Shown here one piece after another: positions 8,756 to 19,017 of a DNA stretch of 64,000 bases (positions within the stretch are counted from its first letter, which is position 1; each line of letters opens with the position of its first letter). Below the pieces are notes generated by a model that saw only the letters and a program-made list of their open reading frames with translations, made no database searches and was not told the origin of the DNA. Made by a program: the position numbers and the translations under genes. Source of the stretch: Campylobacter sp. US33a (GTDB lineage Bacteria; Campylobacterota; Campylobacteria; Campylobacterales; Campylobacteraceae); assembly GCF_004378855.1 (NCBI RefSeq), contig NZ_RYYL01000008.1, positions 50,943 to 114,942 on the forward strand, written 5' to 3'.

Positions 8756-9697
8756 TTAAGAATTAATATATTTCATTATAGCCACAGCGTCATTTAAACC
8801 TGTAACAATACTAGCGCCATTTTTTGTAGCAATATCCCCAGCAACAAAAATCCTGCTGACATTGCTTTGTTTGTGCTCATCAAAAACAGGAACACCTTTT
8901 TCATCAACTTCTATGCCACATTTTTGCAAGAAATCAAGAGGAGTTGAACCTCCAATAGCGTAAATAACTCTATCGTAAATTTCGCTATTTCCATCGCTAA
9001 AATGAAGTTTAGCTTTACTATTTTCATCCTCAACACTTGTGATATCAATGCCAAGTTTTAGTTTAAAATCTCCATTTTTAGCACCATTTTCAACATCGTT
9101 AAGATTGATATCGTTTAATCTTGTGAATTTATCTTTTCTGTAACAAAGTGTTATTTCATTATTTTTTGCAAGATCTACAGCATACTCAGCTGCTGAATTT
9201 CCGCCACCCACAACGATGATTTTTTCTTGACCTAAGACTGAGTTGGCGTTGAAATTAATGATTTTAGTCAGCGTTAAAGGAAGTTTATAATCAGGCTTAT
9301 TAGGTTTTCCCATTCTACCTATAGCTACAATGATATTTTTACAAGTATAGCTTTCTTTGGAAGTATTAACAATAAAATGATCGCTTTCTTGTTTAATGCT
9401 TTCTACTTCGCTACCAAATTCAACACCGATATTATGCTCTTTTAAAGCTTTTTCAAAAGTTTCTATCGTACTTTCTTTTGTTCCATCTTCAAAAGGAATA
9501 TGACCATAATTAGTCCCCTCGCAACCCTTATAAGCTTTATCAACTCTTTTGCCTTCTTTGTAATATTGCACTAAAGTTTGACAAATTGAATTTGTTTTTT
9601 CTAACAACAAAACTTCTTTATTGGCAAGTTTAGCTTCTACGGCACAACCAATTCCCGCAGGTCCAGCACCAACGATGATAATATCAAAATGTTTCAT
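8756..9697 (-). CDS. FAD/NAD(P)-dependent oxidoreductase, thioredoxin reductase-like (YpdA type)
   Basis: The 313-residue flavoprotein has two Rossmann motifs: GAGPAGIGCA near residue 10 for FAD and VVGGGNSAAEYA near 163 for NAD(P)H. A C-terminal IFVAGDIATKNGASIVTGLNDA flavin loop is present. The redox CxxC of true thioredoxin reductases is missing, as in YpdA-type enzymes. YpdA acts on bacillithiol disulfide in Firmicutes; Campylobacter is not known to make bacillithiol, so the acceptor is unknown. It is divergent from proA, the same neighbour relation I recall for Cj0559 and proA in C. jejuni. Confidence 0.85.
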   Translation of the reverse strand: MKHFDIIIVGAGPAGIGCAVEAKLANKEVLLLEKTNSICQTLVQYYKEGKRVDKAYKGCEGTNYGHIPFEDGTKESTIETFEKALKEHNIGVEFGSEVESIKQESDHFIVNTSKESYTCKNIIVAIGRMGKPNKPDYKLPLTLTKIINFNANSVLGQEKIIVVGGGNSAAEYAVDLAKNNEITLCYRKDKFTRLNDINLNDVENGAKNGDFKLKLGIDITSVEDENSKAKLHFSDGNSEIYDRVIYAIGGSTPLDFLQKCGIEVDEKGVPVFDEHKQSNVSRIFVAGDIATKNGASIVTGLNDAVAIMKYINS

Positions 9698-9762
9698 TTA
9701 TACCTTTCTTTAATAATTTTTTGTATAGAATTTAACAAGTTTTTTATAAACAAAGGATTAAA

Positions 9763-10995
9763 ATGCGACATTTAATTGAAAATATTAATAAAAACTCCCA
9801 AAAACTTTTAAATTTAAAACCTCAAGATAAAAAAGAAATCATCTTGCAATGTGCACTAAATTTAAGAAAATATTTTGATGAAATTTTAAAGGCTAACGAA
9901 AAAGATTTGAAAAATTTTACTAAAAACGAGGCTTTGAAGGATAGATTAAAACTTGACACTTCAAGGCTTAATTCGCTTTGCGAAGCTTTGGAAAAAATAG
10001 CCCTTTTACCAGATCCTATAGGAAAAGTTTTACAGGGCTGGGTTAATGATAGCGGACTTAAGATAGAAAAAGTAAGCATTCCTATTGGTATTATTTGCGT
10101 CATTTATGAAGCAAGGCCGGCTATTAGTGCTGAGTTGTTGGCCTTATTGCTAAAAAGCTCAAATGCTGGAATTTTAAAGGGTGGTAGTGAGGCTAAATAT
10201 ACAAATTTTAGTATTTTTAAAGCTTTGCAAGAGGTGCTTGCTATTTATGATCTTAAGGATTGTTTTTTAATGGTCAGTGAAAAAGAAGAGATTAATGAGC
10301 TTTTGGAATTTGATGATTTAATTGATCTTATTGTTCCTAGAGGAAGCACTAAAATGATACAAAATATTGCCAAAAACACTAAAATTCCAGTGATTAAGCA
10401 TGATAAGGGTTTGTGTCATATTTTTGTAGATGAAAGTGCAAATTTAAACAAGGCTAAAGATATAATTTTGAATGCAAAATGCCAAAGGGTAAGTGTTTGT
10501 AACGCTTTAGAAAGTTTGCTTATTCATGAGAATATAGCCAAGGATTTACTGCAAAATTTGGCTAAGGAATTTGAAAAATTTCAGCTAGAAATTCATGCTT
10601 GTGAGAAAAGTTTAAAATTTTTACAAGATACAAATTTAACTTGCTTTTTGGCAAATGAGCAAGATTATGCTACTGAGTGGCTTGATTATAAAATCAGCAT
10701 TAAAATCGTTAAAAATTTAAATGAGGCTATAGAGCATATACAAAAATTTAGCTCAAATCACTCCGAGGCTATACTTTCAAATGACACGAAAAATATTGCT
10801 ATTTTTCAAAGAAGTATTAATTCTTCTTGTGTTTATGTTAATGCCTCAACGCGTTTTAGTGATGGAGGTGAGTTTGGTTTTGGTGCTGAGGTTGGAATTT
10901 CTACTAATAAACTTCATGCTAGAGGTCCTATGGGGGTTGAAGAGCTTTGTACCTATAAATATCTTATCACAGGGGAAGGTCAAGTTCGAAAATAA
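9763..10995 (+). CDS. proA: Gamma-glutamyl phosphate reductase ProA
   Basis: The 410-residue aldehyde-dehydrogenase-fold enzyme reduces gamma-glutamyl phosphate to glutamate semialdehyde with NADPH, the second step of proline synthesis. The catalytic cysteine is Cys246 in CQRVSVCNALESLL. YEARPA and VPRGS earlier, and the C-terminal FGFGAEVGISTNKLHARGPMG, are standard ProA motifs. Length is normal. It is followed by the flgG2-flgG pair, which has its own sigma-54 promoter. Confidence 0.96.
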   Translation: MRHLIENINKNSQKLLNLKPQDKKEIILQCALNLRKYFDEILKANEKDLKNFTKNEALKDRLKLDTSRLNSLCEALEKIALLPDPIGKVLQGWVNDSGLKIEKVSIPIGIICVIYEARPAISAELLALLLKSSNAGILKGGSEAKYTNFSIFKALQEVLAIYDLKDCFLMVSEKEEINELLEFDDLIDLIVPRGSTKMIQNIAKNTKIPVIKHDKGLCHIFVDESANLNKAKDIILNAKCQRVSVCNALESLLIHENIAKDLLQNLAKEFEKFQLEIHACEKSLKFLQDTNLTCFLANEQDYATEWLDYKISIKIVKNLNEAIEHIQKFSSNHSEAILSNDTKNIAIFQRSINSSCVYVNASTRFSDGGEFGFGAEVGISTNKLHARGPMGVEELCTYKYLITGEGQVRK

Positions 10996-11000
10996 ATTTT

Positions 11001-11018
11001 TTGGAACACTCTTTGCTT
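11001..11018 (+). promoter_or_regulatory. Sigma-54 (RpoN) promoter of flgG2-flgG
   Basis: TTGGAAC, five bases (ACTCT), then TTGCTT matches the Campylobacter RpoN consensus with exact -24/-12 spacing. It begins 5 nt after the proA stop and drives the rod genes. RpoN promoters of this type are activated by the FlgS/FlgR two-component system during hook-basal-body assembly. Confidence 0.9.
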
Positions 11019-11056
11019 TTAAGCTTTTAAAATTATTTTAAAAGTAGGTGAAAAAT

Positions 11057-11869
11057 ATGCAAAATGGATATTATCAAGCCACTGGCGGTATGGTAACCCA
11101 ATTTAACCGTCTTGATGTTATTACAAATAATTTAGCTAATGTCAATACCAGTGGTTTTAAAAAAGATGATGTGGTTATTGCAGATTTTAAAAGGATTTTT
11201 AAAGAAACTCAGGATGAGTTACCTATACAAAATCACACACGCGATGCATCAAGATTTGCAAATTCAACCATAGATCGCGTTCCGCAAGTGAGTGAAGTTT
11301 ATACAGACTTTAGTGTGGGAAATCTTAAAATGACAAATAATCCTTTAGATTTTGCTATGACTAGAGAGGATACTTTTTTTCTTGTTAAAACGAGTAACGG
11401 AGAAGTAAGACTTACTCAAGATGGGAATTTTCAACTTGATGATGAGGGTTTTTTGGTTAATAAGCAAGGTTATAGAGTTTTAAGCAGTGATTATTTTAAT
11501 AATCCTGAGCAAGATGGCATTAGAATTGATGTAAATGCTGTACATATTAATAGCGACTCAAATGGAAATATTTCCGTTGATGGTGTAGATAATGCAAGAA
11601 TGTTTATAGCGCAAGTTGATGATATTCGTGCTTTGCAAAAAGAAGGGGATAATGTTTATCGTATAGATGATTTGACTAGAATTCGCAATCTTGATACTTC
11701 AAGAGCGATAAAACAAGGTTTTTCTCAAGGTTCAAATGTCAATGCAGTAACCGAAATGGTAGGGCTTATCGAGGCTAATCGTTTGGTGGATATGTATCAA
11801 AAAGTGATGACTTCTCATATGGATGATTTAAACCAAGATGCGATTAATAAACTCGCAAGTGTGAAATAA
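11057..11869 (+). CDS. flgG2: Flagellar basal-body rod protein FlgG2 (FlgF-like)
   Basis: The 270-residue rod protein has an N-terminal flagellar rod signature (QFNRLDVITNNLANVNTSGFKK) and a C-terminal helix (GLIEANRLVDMYQKVMTSHMDDLN) typical of FlgF/FlgG. It forms part of the periplasmic rod and is exported by the flagellar type III system. An in-frame GTG at 11048 would add three residues, but the ATG at 11057 has AGGTG at better spacing and gives the usual MQNGYYQATGG start. flgG follows after 13 nt. Confidence 0.92.
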   Translation: MQNGYYQATGGMVTQFNRLDVITNNLANVNTSGFKKDDVVIADFKRIFKETQDELPIQNHTRDASRFANSTIDRVPQVSEVYTDFSVGNLKMTNNPLDFAMTREDTFFLVKTSNGEVRLTQDGNFQLDDEGFLVNKQGYRVLSSDYFNNPEQDGIRIDVNAVHINSDSNGNISVDGVDNARMFIAQVDDIRALQKEGDNVYRIDDLTRIRNLDTSRAIKQGFSQGSNVNAVTEMVGLIEANRLVDMYQKVMTSHMDDLNQDAINKLASVK

Positions 11870-11882
11870 TAAAGGATAAAAA

Positions 11883-12674
11883 ATGTTAAGATCTTTACAT
11901 ACAGCAGCAACAGGGATGATTTCTCAGCAAACACAAATCGATGTAACTTCAAATAATATTGCCAATGTTAATACTGCAGGTTATAAAAAATCAAGAGCTG
12001 AATTTGCGGATTTAATGTATCAGGTGATGAAGTATGCTGGCACTTCAACTTCAGCCACCACTCTTTCACCTTCAGGTATGGAAGTAGGGCTTGGAGTAAG
12101 ACCTTCGGCTATTACAAAAGTTTTTACTGAGGGTTATTTAAAATCTACGAGCACGGATAGTCTTGATATGGCTATTGAAGGCAATGGTTTTTTTCAAATT
12201 CAGCTTCCTGATGGCACAACTGCTTATACTAGAAATGGGCAATTTACAAGGGATAATGAAGGAAATATCGTTAATGCTGATGGCTATAGACTTATACCTG
12301 AGATGACTATTCCAGAAGGAGCTACGGCGATAAATGTTGCAAAAGATGGAACAGTTTCTGTAATGCTTGCAGGCGAACAAGAAGAAACGCAGATTGGGCA
12401 AGTTGAGCTTGTGCAATTTATCAACCCAGCAGGACTTCATGCAATGGGGGATAATTTATTTTTAGAAACAGGGGCAAGTGGAGCGCCGGTTGCTGGTATA
12501 GCAGGCGAAGATGGCTTGGGACAAATCAGACATGGTTGGATTGAGTCTTCAAATGTGCAATTGGTTGAAGAAATGACAGATCTTATCACTGGACAAAGAG
12601 CTTATGAGGCAAATTCAAAAGCTATTACTACAAGTGATGAAATGCTTTCAACTGTAAACCAGCTTAAACGATAA
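11883..12674 (+). CDS. flgG: Flagellar basal-body distal rod protein FlgG
   Basis: The 263-residue distal rod subunit begins MLRSLHTAATGM with the ISQQTQIDVTSNNIANVNTAGYKK rod signature. It ends with the conserved helix containing VEEMTDLITGQRAYEANSKAI. Length and ends match FlgG closely. It is the second gene of the RpoN-driven pair, closed by a hairpin terminator, so this is a two-gene flagellar unit. Confidence 0.96.
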   Translation: MLRSLHTAATGMISQQTQIDVTSNNIANVNTAGYKKSRAEFADLMYQVMKYAGTSTSATTLSPSGMEVGLGVRPSAITKVFTEGYLKSTSTDSLDMAIEGNGFFQIQLPDGTTAYTRNGQFTRDNEGNIVNADGYRLIPEMTIPEGATAINVAKDGTVSVMLAGEQEETQIGQVELVQFINPAGLHAMGDNLFLETGASGAPVAGIAGEDGLGQIRHGWIESSNVQLVEEMTDLITGQRAYEANSKAITTSDEMLSTVNQLKR

Positions 12675-12675
12675 C

Positions 12676-12708
12676 TTAAAGAGGTTTGTACCTCTTTTTA
12701 TTTTTTAA
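12676..12708 (+). terminator. Rho-independent terminator of flgG2-flgG
   Basis: AAAGAGGT, loop TTGT, ACCTCTTT, then a T-rich run (TTATTTTTT) lies directly after the flgG stop. Confidence 0.88.
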
Positions 12709-12901
12709 TAAATTTTTTAATTATTCTTTTTGAAAAATAAAATCTTAGAGACTATCATATTATTTTTTTATATACAAAATAAGACATTAAATATCCTAAA
12801 AATAGGCTTTTGAAAATATTATTTTTTTTAAAAAATTAATTTTTATTTTATCTTGTTAAAGTAAAATTTATAAACTTGACAAACACATTGGAGGTGAAAG
12901 T

Positions 12902-15670
12902 ATGAATAGAAGGGATTTTATTAAAAATACTGCTATTGCTAGTGCTGCTAGTGTTGCTGGGCTTAGTATTCCAAGTTTTGCTACGAGTGAGGAGCAGTGG
13001 CAATGGGATAAGTCGGTTTGTAGATTTTGCGGAACTGGTTGTGGAATTATGGTAGCACGAAAAAATGGCAAGATAGTTGCTGTTAAAGGTGATCCAGCCG
13101 CACCGGTAAATCGTGGGCTTAACTGTATTAAGGGTTATTTTAATGCTAAAATAATGTATGGCGAAGATCGTCTTGTGATGCCTTTGCTTCGTGTTAATGA
13201 ACAAGGCGAATTTGATAAAAAAGGTAAATTTAAACAAGTTTCTTGGAAAAGGGCTTTTGATGAAATGGAAAAACAATTTAAAAAAGCTTATGGTGAATTA
13301 GGCGTTAGTGGGGTAGGGATTTTTGGTAGCGGACAATACACTATCCAAGAAGGTTATGCTGCTGTAAAACTTGCTAAAGCAGGTTTTAGAACAAACAATA
13401 TTGATCCAAATGCAAGACATTGTATGGCTTCTGCTGTGGTTGGTTTTATGCAAACTTTTGGCGTGGATGAGCCTTCTGGTTGTTACGATGATATAGAGCT
13501 TACTGATACTATTATCACTTGGGGTGCAAATATGGCTGAAATGCATCCAATTCTTTGGTCAAGAGTAAGTGATAGAAAATTAAGCAATTTAGATAAAGTT
13601 AAAATAATTAATTTAAGTACTTTTTCTAATAGAACTTCAAATATCGCAGATATGGAAATCATTTTCAAACCAAATACGGATTTAGCTATTTGGAATTACA
13701 TAGCAAGGGAAATTGTTTATAATCATCCTGAAGCTATGGATGAAAAATTTATCAAAGAGCATTGTGTGTTTGCGACAGGTTATGCAGATATTGGATATGG
13801 CATGAGAAGCAATTCTAACCATCCTAGCTTTAAGGAGAGCGAAAAAGATACAGTTGTAAAAGAAAATGCTATTGTGCTTGATGAGGAAGAGGCCACGGCC
13901 TTATCTTATCTTGGTGTTAAAGCAGGTGATAAATTTGAAATGAAACATCAAGGTGTAGCAGATAAAAATTGGGAAATTTCTTTTGAGGAATTTAAAAAAG
14001 GTTTAGCTCCTTATACGCTTGAATATACTGCAAAAGTAGCCAAGGGTGACGATAATGAATCTTTGGAAGATTTTAAGAAAAAGCTTAAAGAATTAGTGAA
14101 CTTATATATAGAGAAAAATCGTAAAGTTGTAACTTTCTGGACTATGGGTTTTAACCAACATACGCGTGGAACATGGGTAAATGAACAAGCTTATATGGTG
14201 CATTTTTTACTTGGTAAACAAGCAAAACCAGGTAGCGGCGCTTTTTCTTTAACTGGACAGCCAAGTGCTTGTGGAACGGCTAGAGAAGTAGGAACTTTTT
14301 CTCACCGCTTGCCTGCTGATATGGTTGTAGCAAATCCTAAGCACAGAGAAATTTCTGAAAAAATTTGGAAAATTCCTAGTAAAACCATCAATCCAAAACC
14401 AGGTTCTCCTTATCTTGGCATTATGAGAGATTTAGAAGATGGAAAAATTAAATTTGCTTGGGTACAAGTGAATAATCCTTGGCAAAATACTGCAAATGCA
14501 AATCACTGGATAAAAGCAGCTAGAGAAATGGATAATTTTATTGTTGTGAGTGATTGTTATCCTGGAATTAGTGCAAAAGTAGCTGATCTTATTTTACCAA
14601 GTGCTATGATTTATGAAAAATGGGGAGCTTATGGAAATGCTGAAAGAAGAACGCAGCATTGGAAACAACAAGTTTTACCTGTGGGTGCTGCGATGAGTGA
14701 TACTTGGCAGATTATGGAATTTTCAAAACGCTTTAAATTAAAAGAAGTTTGGAAAGAGCAAAAGGTAGATGAAAAACTTACTTTACCAAGCGTGCTAGAA
14801 GAAGCAAAAGCTATGGGTTATAGTGAGGATGATACGCTTTTTGATGTTTTATTTGCCAATAAAGAAGCGATGGAATTTAAAGCCAATGATAATATTGCCA
14901 AAGGTTTTGATAATAGCGAAGTAAATGGAGATGAGAGAAAAATCCAAGGTAGTGATGGAAAAGAATTCAAAGGATATGGCTTTTTTATACAAAAATATCT
15001 TTGGGAAGAATATCGCAAATTTGGTTTAGGGCATGGACACGACTTGGCTGATTTTGATACCTATCATCAAGTAAGAGGCTTAAGATGGCCGGTAGTGAAT
15101 GGTAAAGAAACACAGTGGAGATTTAATACTAAATTTGATTATTATGCAAAAAAAGCTGCACCAAATTCTGATTTTGCTTTTTATGGTGATTTTAATAAAA
15201 GTTTGACAAATGGAGATTTAAAAGCCCCAAAAGATGAAAAAGAACATAGCATTAAAAACAAGGCTAAAATTTTCTTTAGACCATTTATGAAAGCACCTGA
15301 AAGACCAAGTGAAGAATATCCATTCTGGCTTGCTACAGGTAGGGTGTTAGAGCATTGGCATAGCGGAACTATGACTATGCGTGTGCCAGAACTTTTCCGT
15401 GCAGTTCCTGAAGCACTTTGTTATATAAGTGAAAAAGATAGTGAAAAATTGGGTTTAAATCAAGGGGATTTAGTTTGGGTAGAGTCGCGTCGTGGTAAAG
15501 TAAAAGCAAGAGTGGATATGCGTGGTAGAAATAAACCACCTGCAGGACTTGTGTATGTGCCGTGGTTTGATGAAAATGTTTATATTAATAAGGTTACTTT
15601 AGATGCAACTTGTCCGCTTTCAAAGCAAACTGATTTTAAAAAGTGTGCGGTAAAAATTTATAAAGCTTAG
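12902..15670 (+). CDS. napA: Periplasmic nitrate reductase catalytic subunit NapA
   Basis: The 922-residue molybdo-bis-MGD enzyme reduces nitrate to nitrite in the periplasm. A Tat signal ([17 protein letters not shown]) is followed by [4Fe-4S] ligands Cys40, Cys43, Cys47 and Cys75. Cys174, in [13 protein letters not shown], is the expected molybdenum ligand. Length fits the epsilonproteobacterial NapA class, which is longer than the E. coli form. GGAGGTGAAAGT precedes the ATG. It is the first gene of napAGHBLD; the 200-bp AT-rich region before it must hold the promoter, but no specific operator was recognised. Confidence 0.97.
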   Translation: MNRRDFIKNTAIASAASVAGLSIPSFATSEEQWQWDKSVCRFCGTGCGIMVARKNGKIVAVKGDPAAPVNRGLNCIKGYFNAKIMYGEDRLVMPLLRVNEQGEFDKKGKFKQVSWKRAFDEMEKQFKKAYGELGVSGVGIFGSGQYTIQEGYAAVKLAKAGFRTNNIDPNARHCMASAVVGFMQTFGVDEPSGCYDDIELTDTIITWGANMAEMHPILWSRVSDRKLSNLDKVKIINLSTFSNRTSNIADMEIIFKPNTDLAIWNYIAREIVYNHPEAMDEKFIKEHCVFATGYADIGYGMRSNSNHPSFKESEKDTVVKENAIVLDEEEATALSYLGVKAGDKFEMKHQGVADKNWEISFEEFKKGLAPYTLEYTAKVAKGDDNESLEDFKKKLKELVNLYIEKNRKVVTFWTMGFNQHTRGTWVNEQAYMVHFLLGKQAKPGSGAFSLTGQPSACGTAREVGTFSHRLPADMVVANPKHREISEKIWKIPSKTINPKPGSPYLGIMRDLEDGKIKFAWVQVNNPWQNTANANHWIKAAREMDNFIVVSDCYPGISAKVADLILPSAMIYEKWGAYGNAERRTQHWKQQVLPVGAAMSDTWQIMEFSKRFKLKEVWKEQKVDEKLTLPSVLEEAKAMGYSEDDTLFDVLFANKEAMEFKANDNIAKGFDNSEVNGDERKIQGSDGKEFKGYGFFIQKYLWEEYRKFGLGHGHDLADFDTYHQVRGLRWPVVNGKETQWRFNTKFDYYAKKAAPNSDFAFYGDFNKSLTNGDLKAPKDEKEHSIKNKAKIFFRPFMKAPERPSEEYPFWLATGRVLEHWHSGTMTMRVPELFRAVPEALCYISEKDSEKLGLNQGDLVWVESRRGKVKARVDMRGRNKPPAGLVYVPWFDENVYINKVTLDATCPLSKQTDFKKCAVKIYKA

Positions 15671-15684
15671 TTAGGGTTTAATTA

Positions 15685-16425
15685 ATGAAAGATAGAAGAG
15701 AATTTTTTGCTAGTGCTTTTAAAGGTTTGTGTCTTTGCACAGCGGGTGGATTTTTGGCAAATTTGGCTTTAAAGGCTGATGATGATTATACTTTGCGTCC
15801 ACCTGGAGCAGAAGATGAGGTAAGATTTTTAAGCAAGTGTATTCGTTGCGGGCTTTGTGTAAAAGCATGTCCTTATGATACTTTAAAACTTGCTACTCTG
15901 TTAGATAGTGCTAAAAATGGCACACCTTTTTTTAAGCCAAGAGCTATTCCATGCTATCTTTGCGAGGATATACCTTGTATAAAAGAATGCCCAACCGATG
16001 CTTTAGATAAAAAGCATTTAGAGCAAGGCATAGAATCTTTGAAAATGGGCATTGCTATTGTTGATAGTGCAAGTTGCGTGGCACATTGGGGAATTCAGTG
16101 CGATGCTTGTTATAGAGCTTGCCCTTTGATAGATAGAGCTTTAAAACTTGAACTTAAACATAATGAACGCACTGCTAAGCATGCTTTTTTACTTCCTGTA
16201 GTAGATCATGAAGTTTGCGTAGGTTGTGGGCTTTGTGAGCTAGCTTGCATTACTCAAAAACCTGCTATTCATGTTTTGCCACGCGAGTATGTGTTAGGCA
16301 AAGCAGGTTCGCATTATGTAAAGGGCTGGGATAAAGAAGATGAGAAACGCTTAAAAGATGCGGATTCTTCTAAGCATTTCGATAGCAAAAAAGCGACAAA
16401 TTATTTAAATGATGGAGAAATTTAA
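15685..16425 (+). CDS. napG: Ferredoxin-type quinol dehydrogenase subunit NapG
   Basis: The 246-residue periplasmic iron-sulfur protein has a Tat signal (DRREFFASAFKG) and four [4Fe-4S] motifs. These are CIRCGLCVKACP, CYLCEDIPCIKECP, a CxxCxxxCP cluster near CDACYRACP, and CVGCGLCELAC. With NapH it passes electrons from menaquinol toward NapB and NapA. It overlaps napH by one nucleotide (TAATG). Confidence 0.95.
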   Translation: MKDRREFFASAFKGLCLCTAGGFLANLALKADDDYTLRPPGAEDEVRFLSKCIRCGLCVKACPYDTLKLATLLDSAKNGTPFFKPRAIPCYLCEDIPCIKECPTDALDKKHLEQGIESLKMGIAIVDSASCVAHWGIQCDACYRACPLIDRALKLELKHNERTAKHAFLLPVVDHEVCVGCGLCELACITQKPAIHVLPREYVLGKAGSHYVKGWDKEDEKRLKDADSSKHFDSKKATNYLNDGEI

Positions 16426-17210
16426 TGAAATATTTAATCGCTAGACGCATTGTTCAGCTTGGAATTTTAGCCCTTTTTTCTTTTAGTGCGACAAAATTTA
16501 TTTTAAAAGGAGATTTAAGCTCATCTAAGTTTTTTGATAGCGTGCCTTTAAGCGATCCTTTTGCAGTGTTGCAAATTTTTTTAGCAAGTTTTAGTATAGA
16601 TTTAATGGCGTTAACGGGTGCTTTGCTTGTTTTAATTCTTTATGGAATTTTTTTAGGTCGTGCTTTTTGTGCTTGGGTTTGTCCTGTGAATTTAATTACT
16701 GATTTCGCTGCCTTTTTTCGTTTGAAAATGGGTTTTAAAAATAGCAAATTTTTAATTTTAAGTAAAAATTTGCGTTATTATGTTTTAGCTTTAGTTTTAA
16801 TCCTTTCTTTTGTGCTTTCTTTACCTGTATTTGAGAGTTTTTCTTATATAGGTGTAGTGCATAGAGGGATTATTTTTGGCACTACTTCTTGGATTTTTGT
16901 AGCTTTTGTACTTTTTTGTATTGATACATTTTTAAGTCCTAGAGCAATTTGCTCGCATATTTGTCCGCTTGGAGCTTTTTATGCCTTAATCTCTCGTTAT
17001 GCTTTATTAAAAATTAAACATAATCATCAAAATTGCACCAAATGTTATAAATGCATTGGAATTTGTCCTGAAAAACAAGTTCTTTGGATGATAGCTAAAG
17101 AAAGTGCGAGTGTGAATTCTGGTGAGTGTATAAAATGCGGGCGTTGTATAGAAGTGTGTGATGATAATGCTTTAAATTTTAATATATTTGATTTAAGGAG
17201 CAAAAAATGA
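16425..17210 (+). CDS. napH: Membrane quinol dehydrogenase subunit NapH
   Basis: The 261-residue inner-membrane protein has four transmembrane helices. Two CxxxCP motifs (CAWVCPVNL, CSHICPLGAF) lie at membrane boundaries. A C-terminal cytoplasmic segment carries two [4Fe-4S] clusters (CTKCYKCIGICP and CIKCGRCIEVCD). NapH oxidises menaquinol and partners NapG. No napC is present, so NapGH is expected to be the electron route. It overlaps napB by 4 nt. Confidence 0.95.
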   Translation: MKYLIARRIVQLGILALFSFSATKFILKGDLSSSKFFDSVPLSDPFAVLQIFLASFSIDLMALTGALLVLILYGIFLGRAFCAWVCPVNLITDFAAFFRLKMGFKNSKFLILSKNLRYYVLALVLILSFVLSLPVFESFSYIGVVHRGIIFGTTSWIFVAFVLFCIDTFLSPRAICSHICPLGAFYALISRYALLKIKHNHQNCTKCYKCIGICPEKQVLWMIAKESASVNSGECIKCGRCIEVCDDNALNFNIFDLRSKK

Positions 17211-17722
17211 AAAAAAGATTGGTTTTATTTATGAGTGTTATAGCTTTGTTGTTCGTAGCTTGTGCCACAAATGGCGGAATTTCAAACCTCGGTGGTTTTA
17301 GAAATATGAGCTTAGAGTCAGAAAATATAAATTTGGCAGATATTAACTATAGTGGAACTATGGCGGGAGAATCTGTTTTAATAGAAAGATCTTTTGAAAA
17401 TGCACCACCTTTGATTTCTCACAGTATTGAAGATATGTTGCCTATTACAAAAGATAATAATACTTGTCTTAGTTGCCATGATAAAGCAATAGCTGCAGAT
17501 GTCTTAGCAACTGCTGTACCTGCAACACATTATTATGATTATCGTCTTAATAAAGATATGGGCGATACTATTAGCGAAGCTAGATTTAATTGCACGCAGT
17601 GTCATGTTCCTCAAAGCAATGCTAAGCCTTTGGTAGGAAATAGTTTCAAGCCTGAATTTAAGAATCAAGAACTAAAAAATCGTTCTAATTTAATTGATGT
17701 AATGAATGAGGGTGTAGAATAA
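17207..17722 (+). CDS. napB: Periplasmic nitrate reductase dihaem cytochrome NapB
   Basis: The 171-residue dihaem c-type cytochrome has two CxxCH sites, CLSCH at 87-91 and CTQCH at 129-133. Additional histidines such as those in ATHYYDYR could serve as distal ligands. The N-terminal 20 residues are a signal peptide ending VACA; the cysteine there makes a lipoprotein form conceivable, but the context is a weak lipobox. It delivers electrons to NapA. The next ATG follows its stop directly. Confidence 0.94.
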   Translation: MKKRLVLFMSVIALLFVACATNGGISNLGGFRNMSLESENINLADINYSGTMAGESVLIERSFENAPPLISHSIEDMLPITKDNNTCLSCHDKAIAADVLATAVPATHYYDYRLNKDMGDTISEARFNCTQCHVPQSNAKPLVGNSFKPEFKNQELKNRSNLIDVMNEGVE

Positions 17723-18637
17723 ATGAAAAAATTACTCTTCATTTTAATCTTTTTGTGTGTTTATGGTTTTTCTTATGAATTAAAAATAAAATCAAATATA
17801 ACAGCATTAAAGGTTAGTGAAGAGCTTTTGTATATTGGTACAGATAGGGGTGAAATTTTAAGATATAATATTAAAAGTAAGATTTTAGATGAAATTTTAA
17901 CCTTAGCTGATATTCAAAATTATTATGAAAAAAATATAAAGCCTTCAATTTATAGTATCGATGTTTTAGATAATAAAATATTATTGGTAAGCGAAGGGGA
18001 TTTTGGTTCTAAGAATATTTGGATTTTTAGAGATAAAAATTTAGATAAAAAACTTAGTTTTAATGGAGTTAAGGAAGTATTTTTTATTAATGAAGATGAA
18101 ATTTTACTTACTTTTCTTGGGGCAAATATTAAGCAGATTAAACTTTCAAATTTACAAGAAAGAAATTATAATTTTTCCTATTCTAGCTTAAATGATGCAA
18201 GTATAGATAAAAATAAAAAAACTTTGGTATTAGGTTTTGAAAGTGGAGTGATTGAAATTTTTGATTTACAAAAATGGGAAGTGATAAAAAAAATCAATAA
18301 AATTCACAAGGATAATATTTACCAAGTAGACTATAAAAATGGAAATATTATAAGTTGTGCTACAGATCGCAGGGTAGGTATAGTTATAAAAAATGAGGAA
18401 AAATTTATAGAAAATAATTTTCTTATTTATGCATGTGCACTCAGTTCTAATGGAGAATTTGGAGCTTTTAGTAATAATGCAACAAATTTTACTCAAATTA
18501 TAAAAACCAAAGATTTAACTCAGCAAATTCAAATAAGCAATGAGGATTTAATGGTTGAATATATCATATTTTTAAATGAGCATGATATATTAATCTCTGG
18601 TTATGGAAATAAAATAATTTTTCGGAGTTTTAAATGA
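17723..18637 (+). CDS. napL: NapL, periplasmic beta-propeller-like accessory protein
   Basis: The 304-residue protein has an N-terminal signal (MKKLLFILIFLCVYGFSYE) and WD40/PQQ-like short beta repeats such as LYIGTDRGEILRYN and LVLGFESGVIEIFDLQKWE. NapL is found in epsilonproteobacterial nap operons; loss affects nitrate reductase activity, but its biochemical role is not settled. The gene begins immediately after the napB stop and overlaps napD by 4 nt. Confidence 0.9.
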   Translation: MKKLLFILIFLCVYGFSYELKIKSNITALKVSEELLYIGTDRGEILRYNIKSKILDEILTLADIQNYYEKNIKPSIYSIDVLDNKILLVSEGDFGSKNIWIFRDKNLDKKLSFNGVKEVFFINEDEILLTFLGANIKQIKLSNLQERNYNFSYSSLNDASIDKNKKTLVLGFESGVIEIFDLQKWEVIKKINKIHKDNIYQVDYKNGNIISCATDRRVGIVIKNEEKFIENNFLIYACALSSNGEFGAFSNNATNFTQIIKTKDLTQQIQISNEDLMVEYIIFLNEHDILISGYGNKIIFRSFK

Positions 18638-18957
18638 ATCTTTCTAGTGTTTTATTGCGCATAAAACAAGAACATCAATCAGAAATATTACAAAGCATTC
18701 AAAAAATTAAATATTGTAGTGTTGAAATATGTGATCAAGATAAAATTATAGTTGTCATAGAGAGTGAAAGTCTAGATGATGAATTAAAGGCCTATAGGCA
18801 GCTTGAACAGTTACCAAAGATTATTAGTATTAATATGATTTTTTCTTATCAGGATTTAGATGATATAAAAATAAATGATAATGAAAATATTAAGCTTAAT
18901 GATGAAAATCAAGCTGAAAATATAACATATTATGGCGATATTTATCGAAAATATTAA
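18634..18957 (+). CDS. napD: NapD, chaperone for NapA maturation
   Basis: The 107-residue cytoplasmic protein is the last gene of the operon. NapD binds the NapA Tat signal and delays export until the molybdenum cofactor is loaded. The first 80 residues show the ferredoxin-like beta-alpha-beta pattern of the family. The C-terminal 25 residues are Asp/Asn-rich and probably disordered. The assignment rests on position after napL and overall pattern more than on a strong motif. Confidence 0.85.
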   Translation: MNLSSVLLRIKQEHQSEILQSIQKIKYCSVEICDQDKIIVVIESESLDDELKAYRQLEQLPKIISINMIFSYQDLDDIKINDNENIKLNDENQAENITYYGDIYRKY

Positions 18958-19017
18958 TTGCTGTAGTTTTTATTATCGAAGATGGGGAATTACAATAATT
19001 AAATAACTTTTTAGAAA

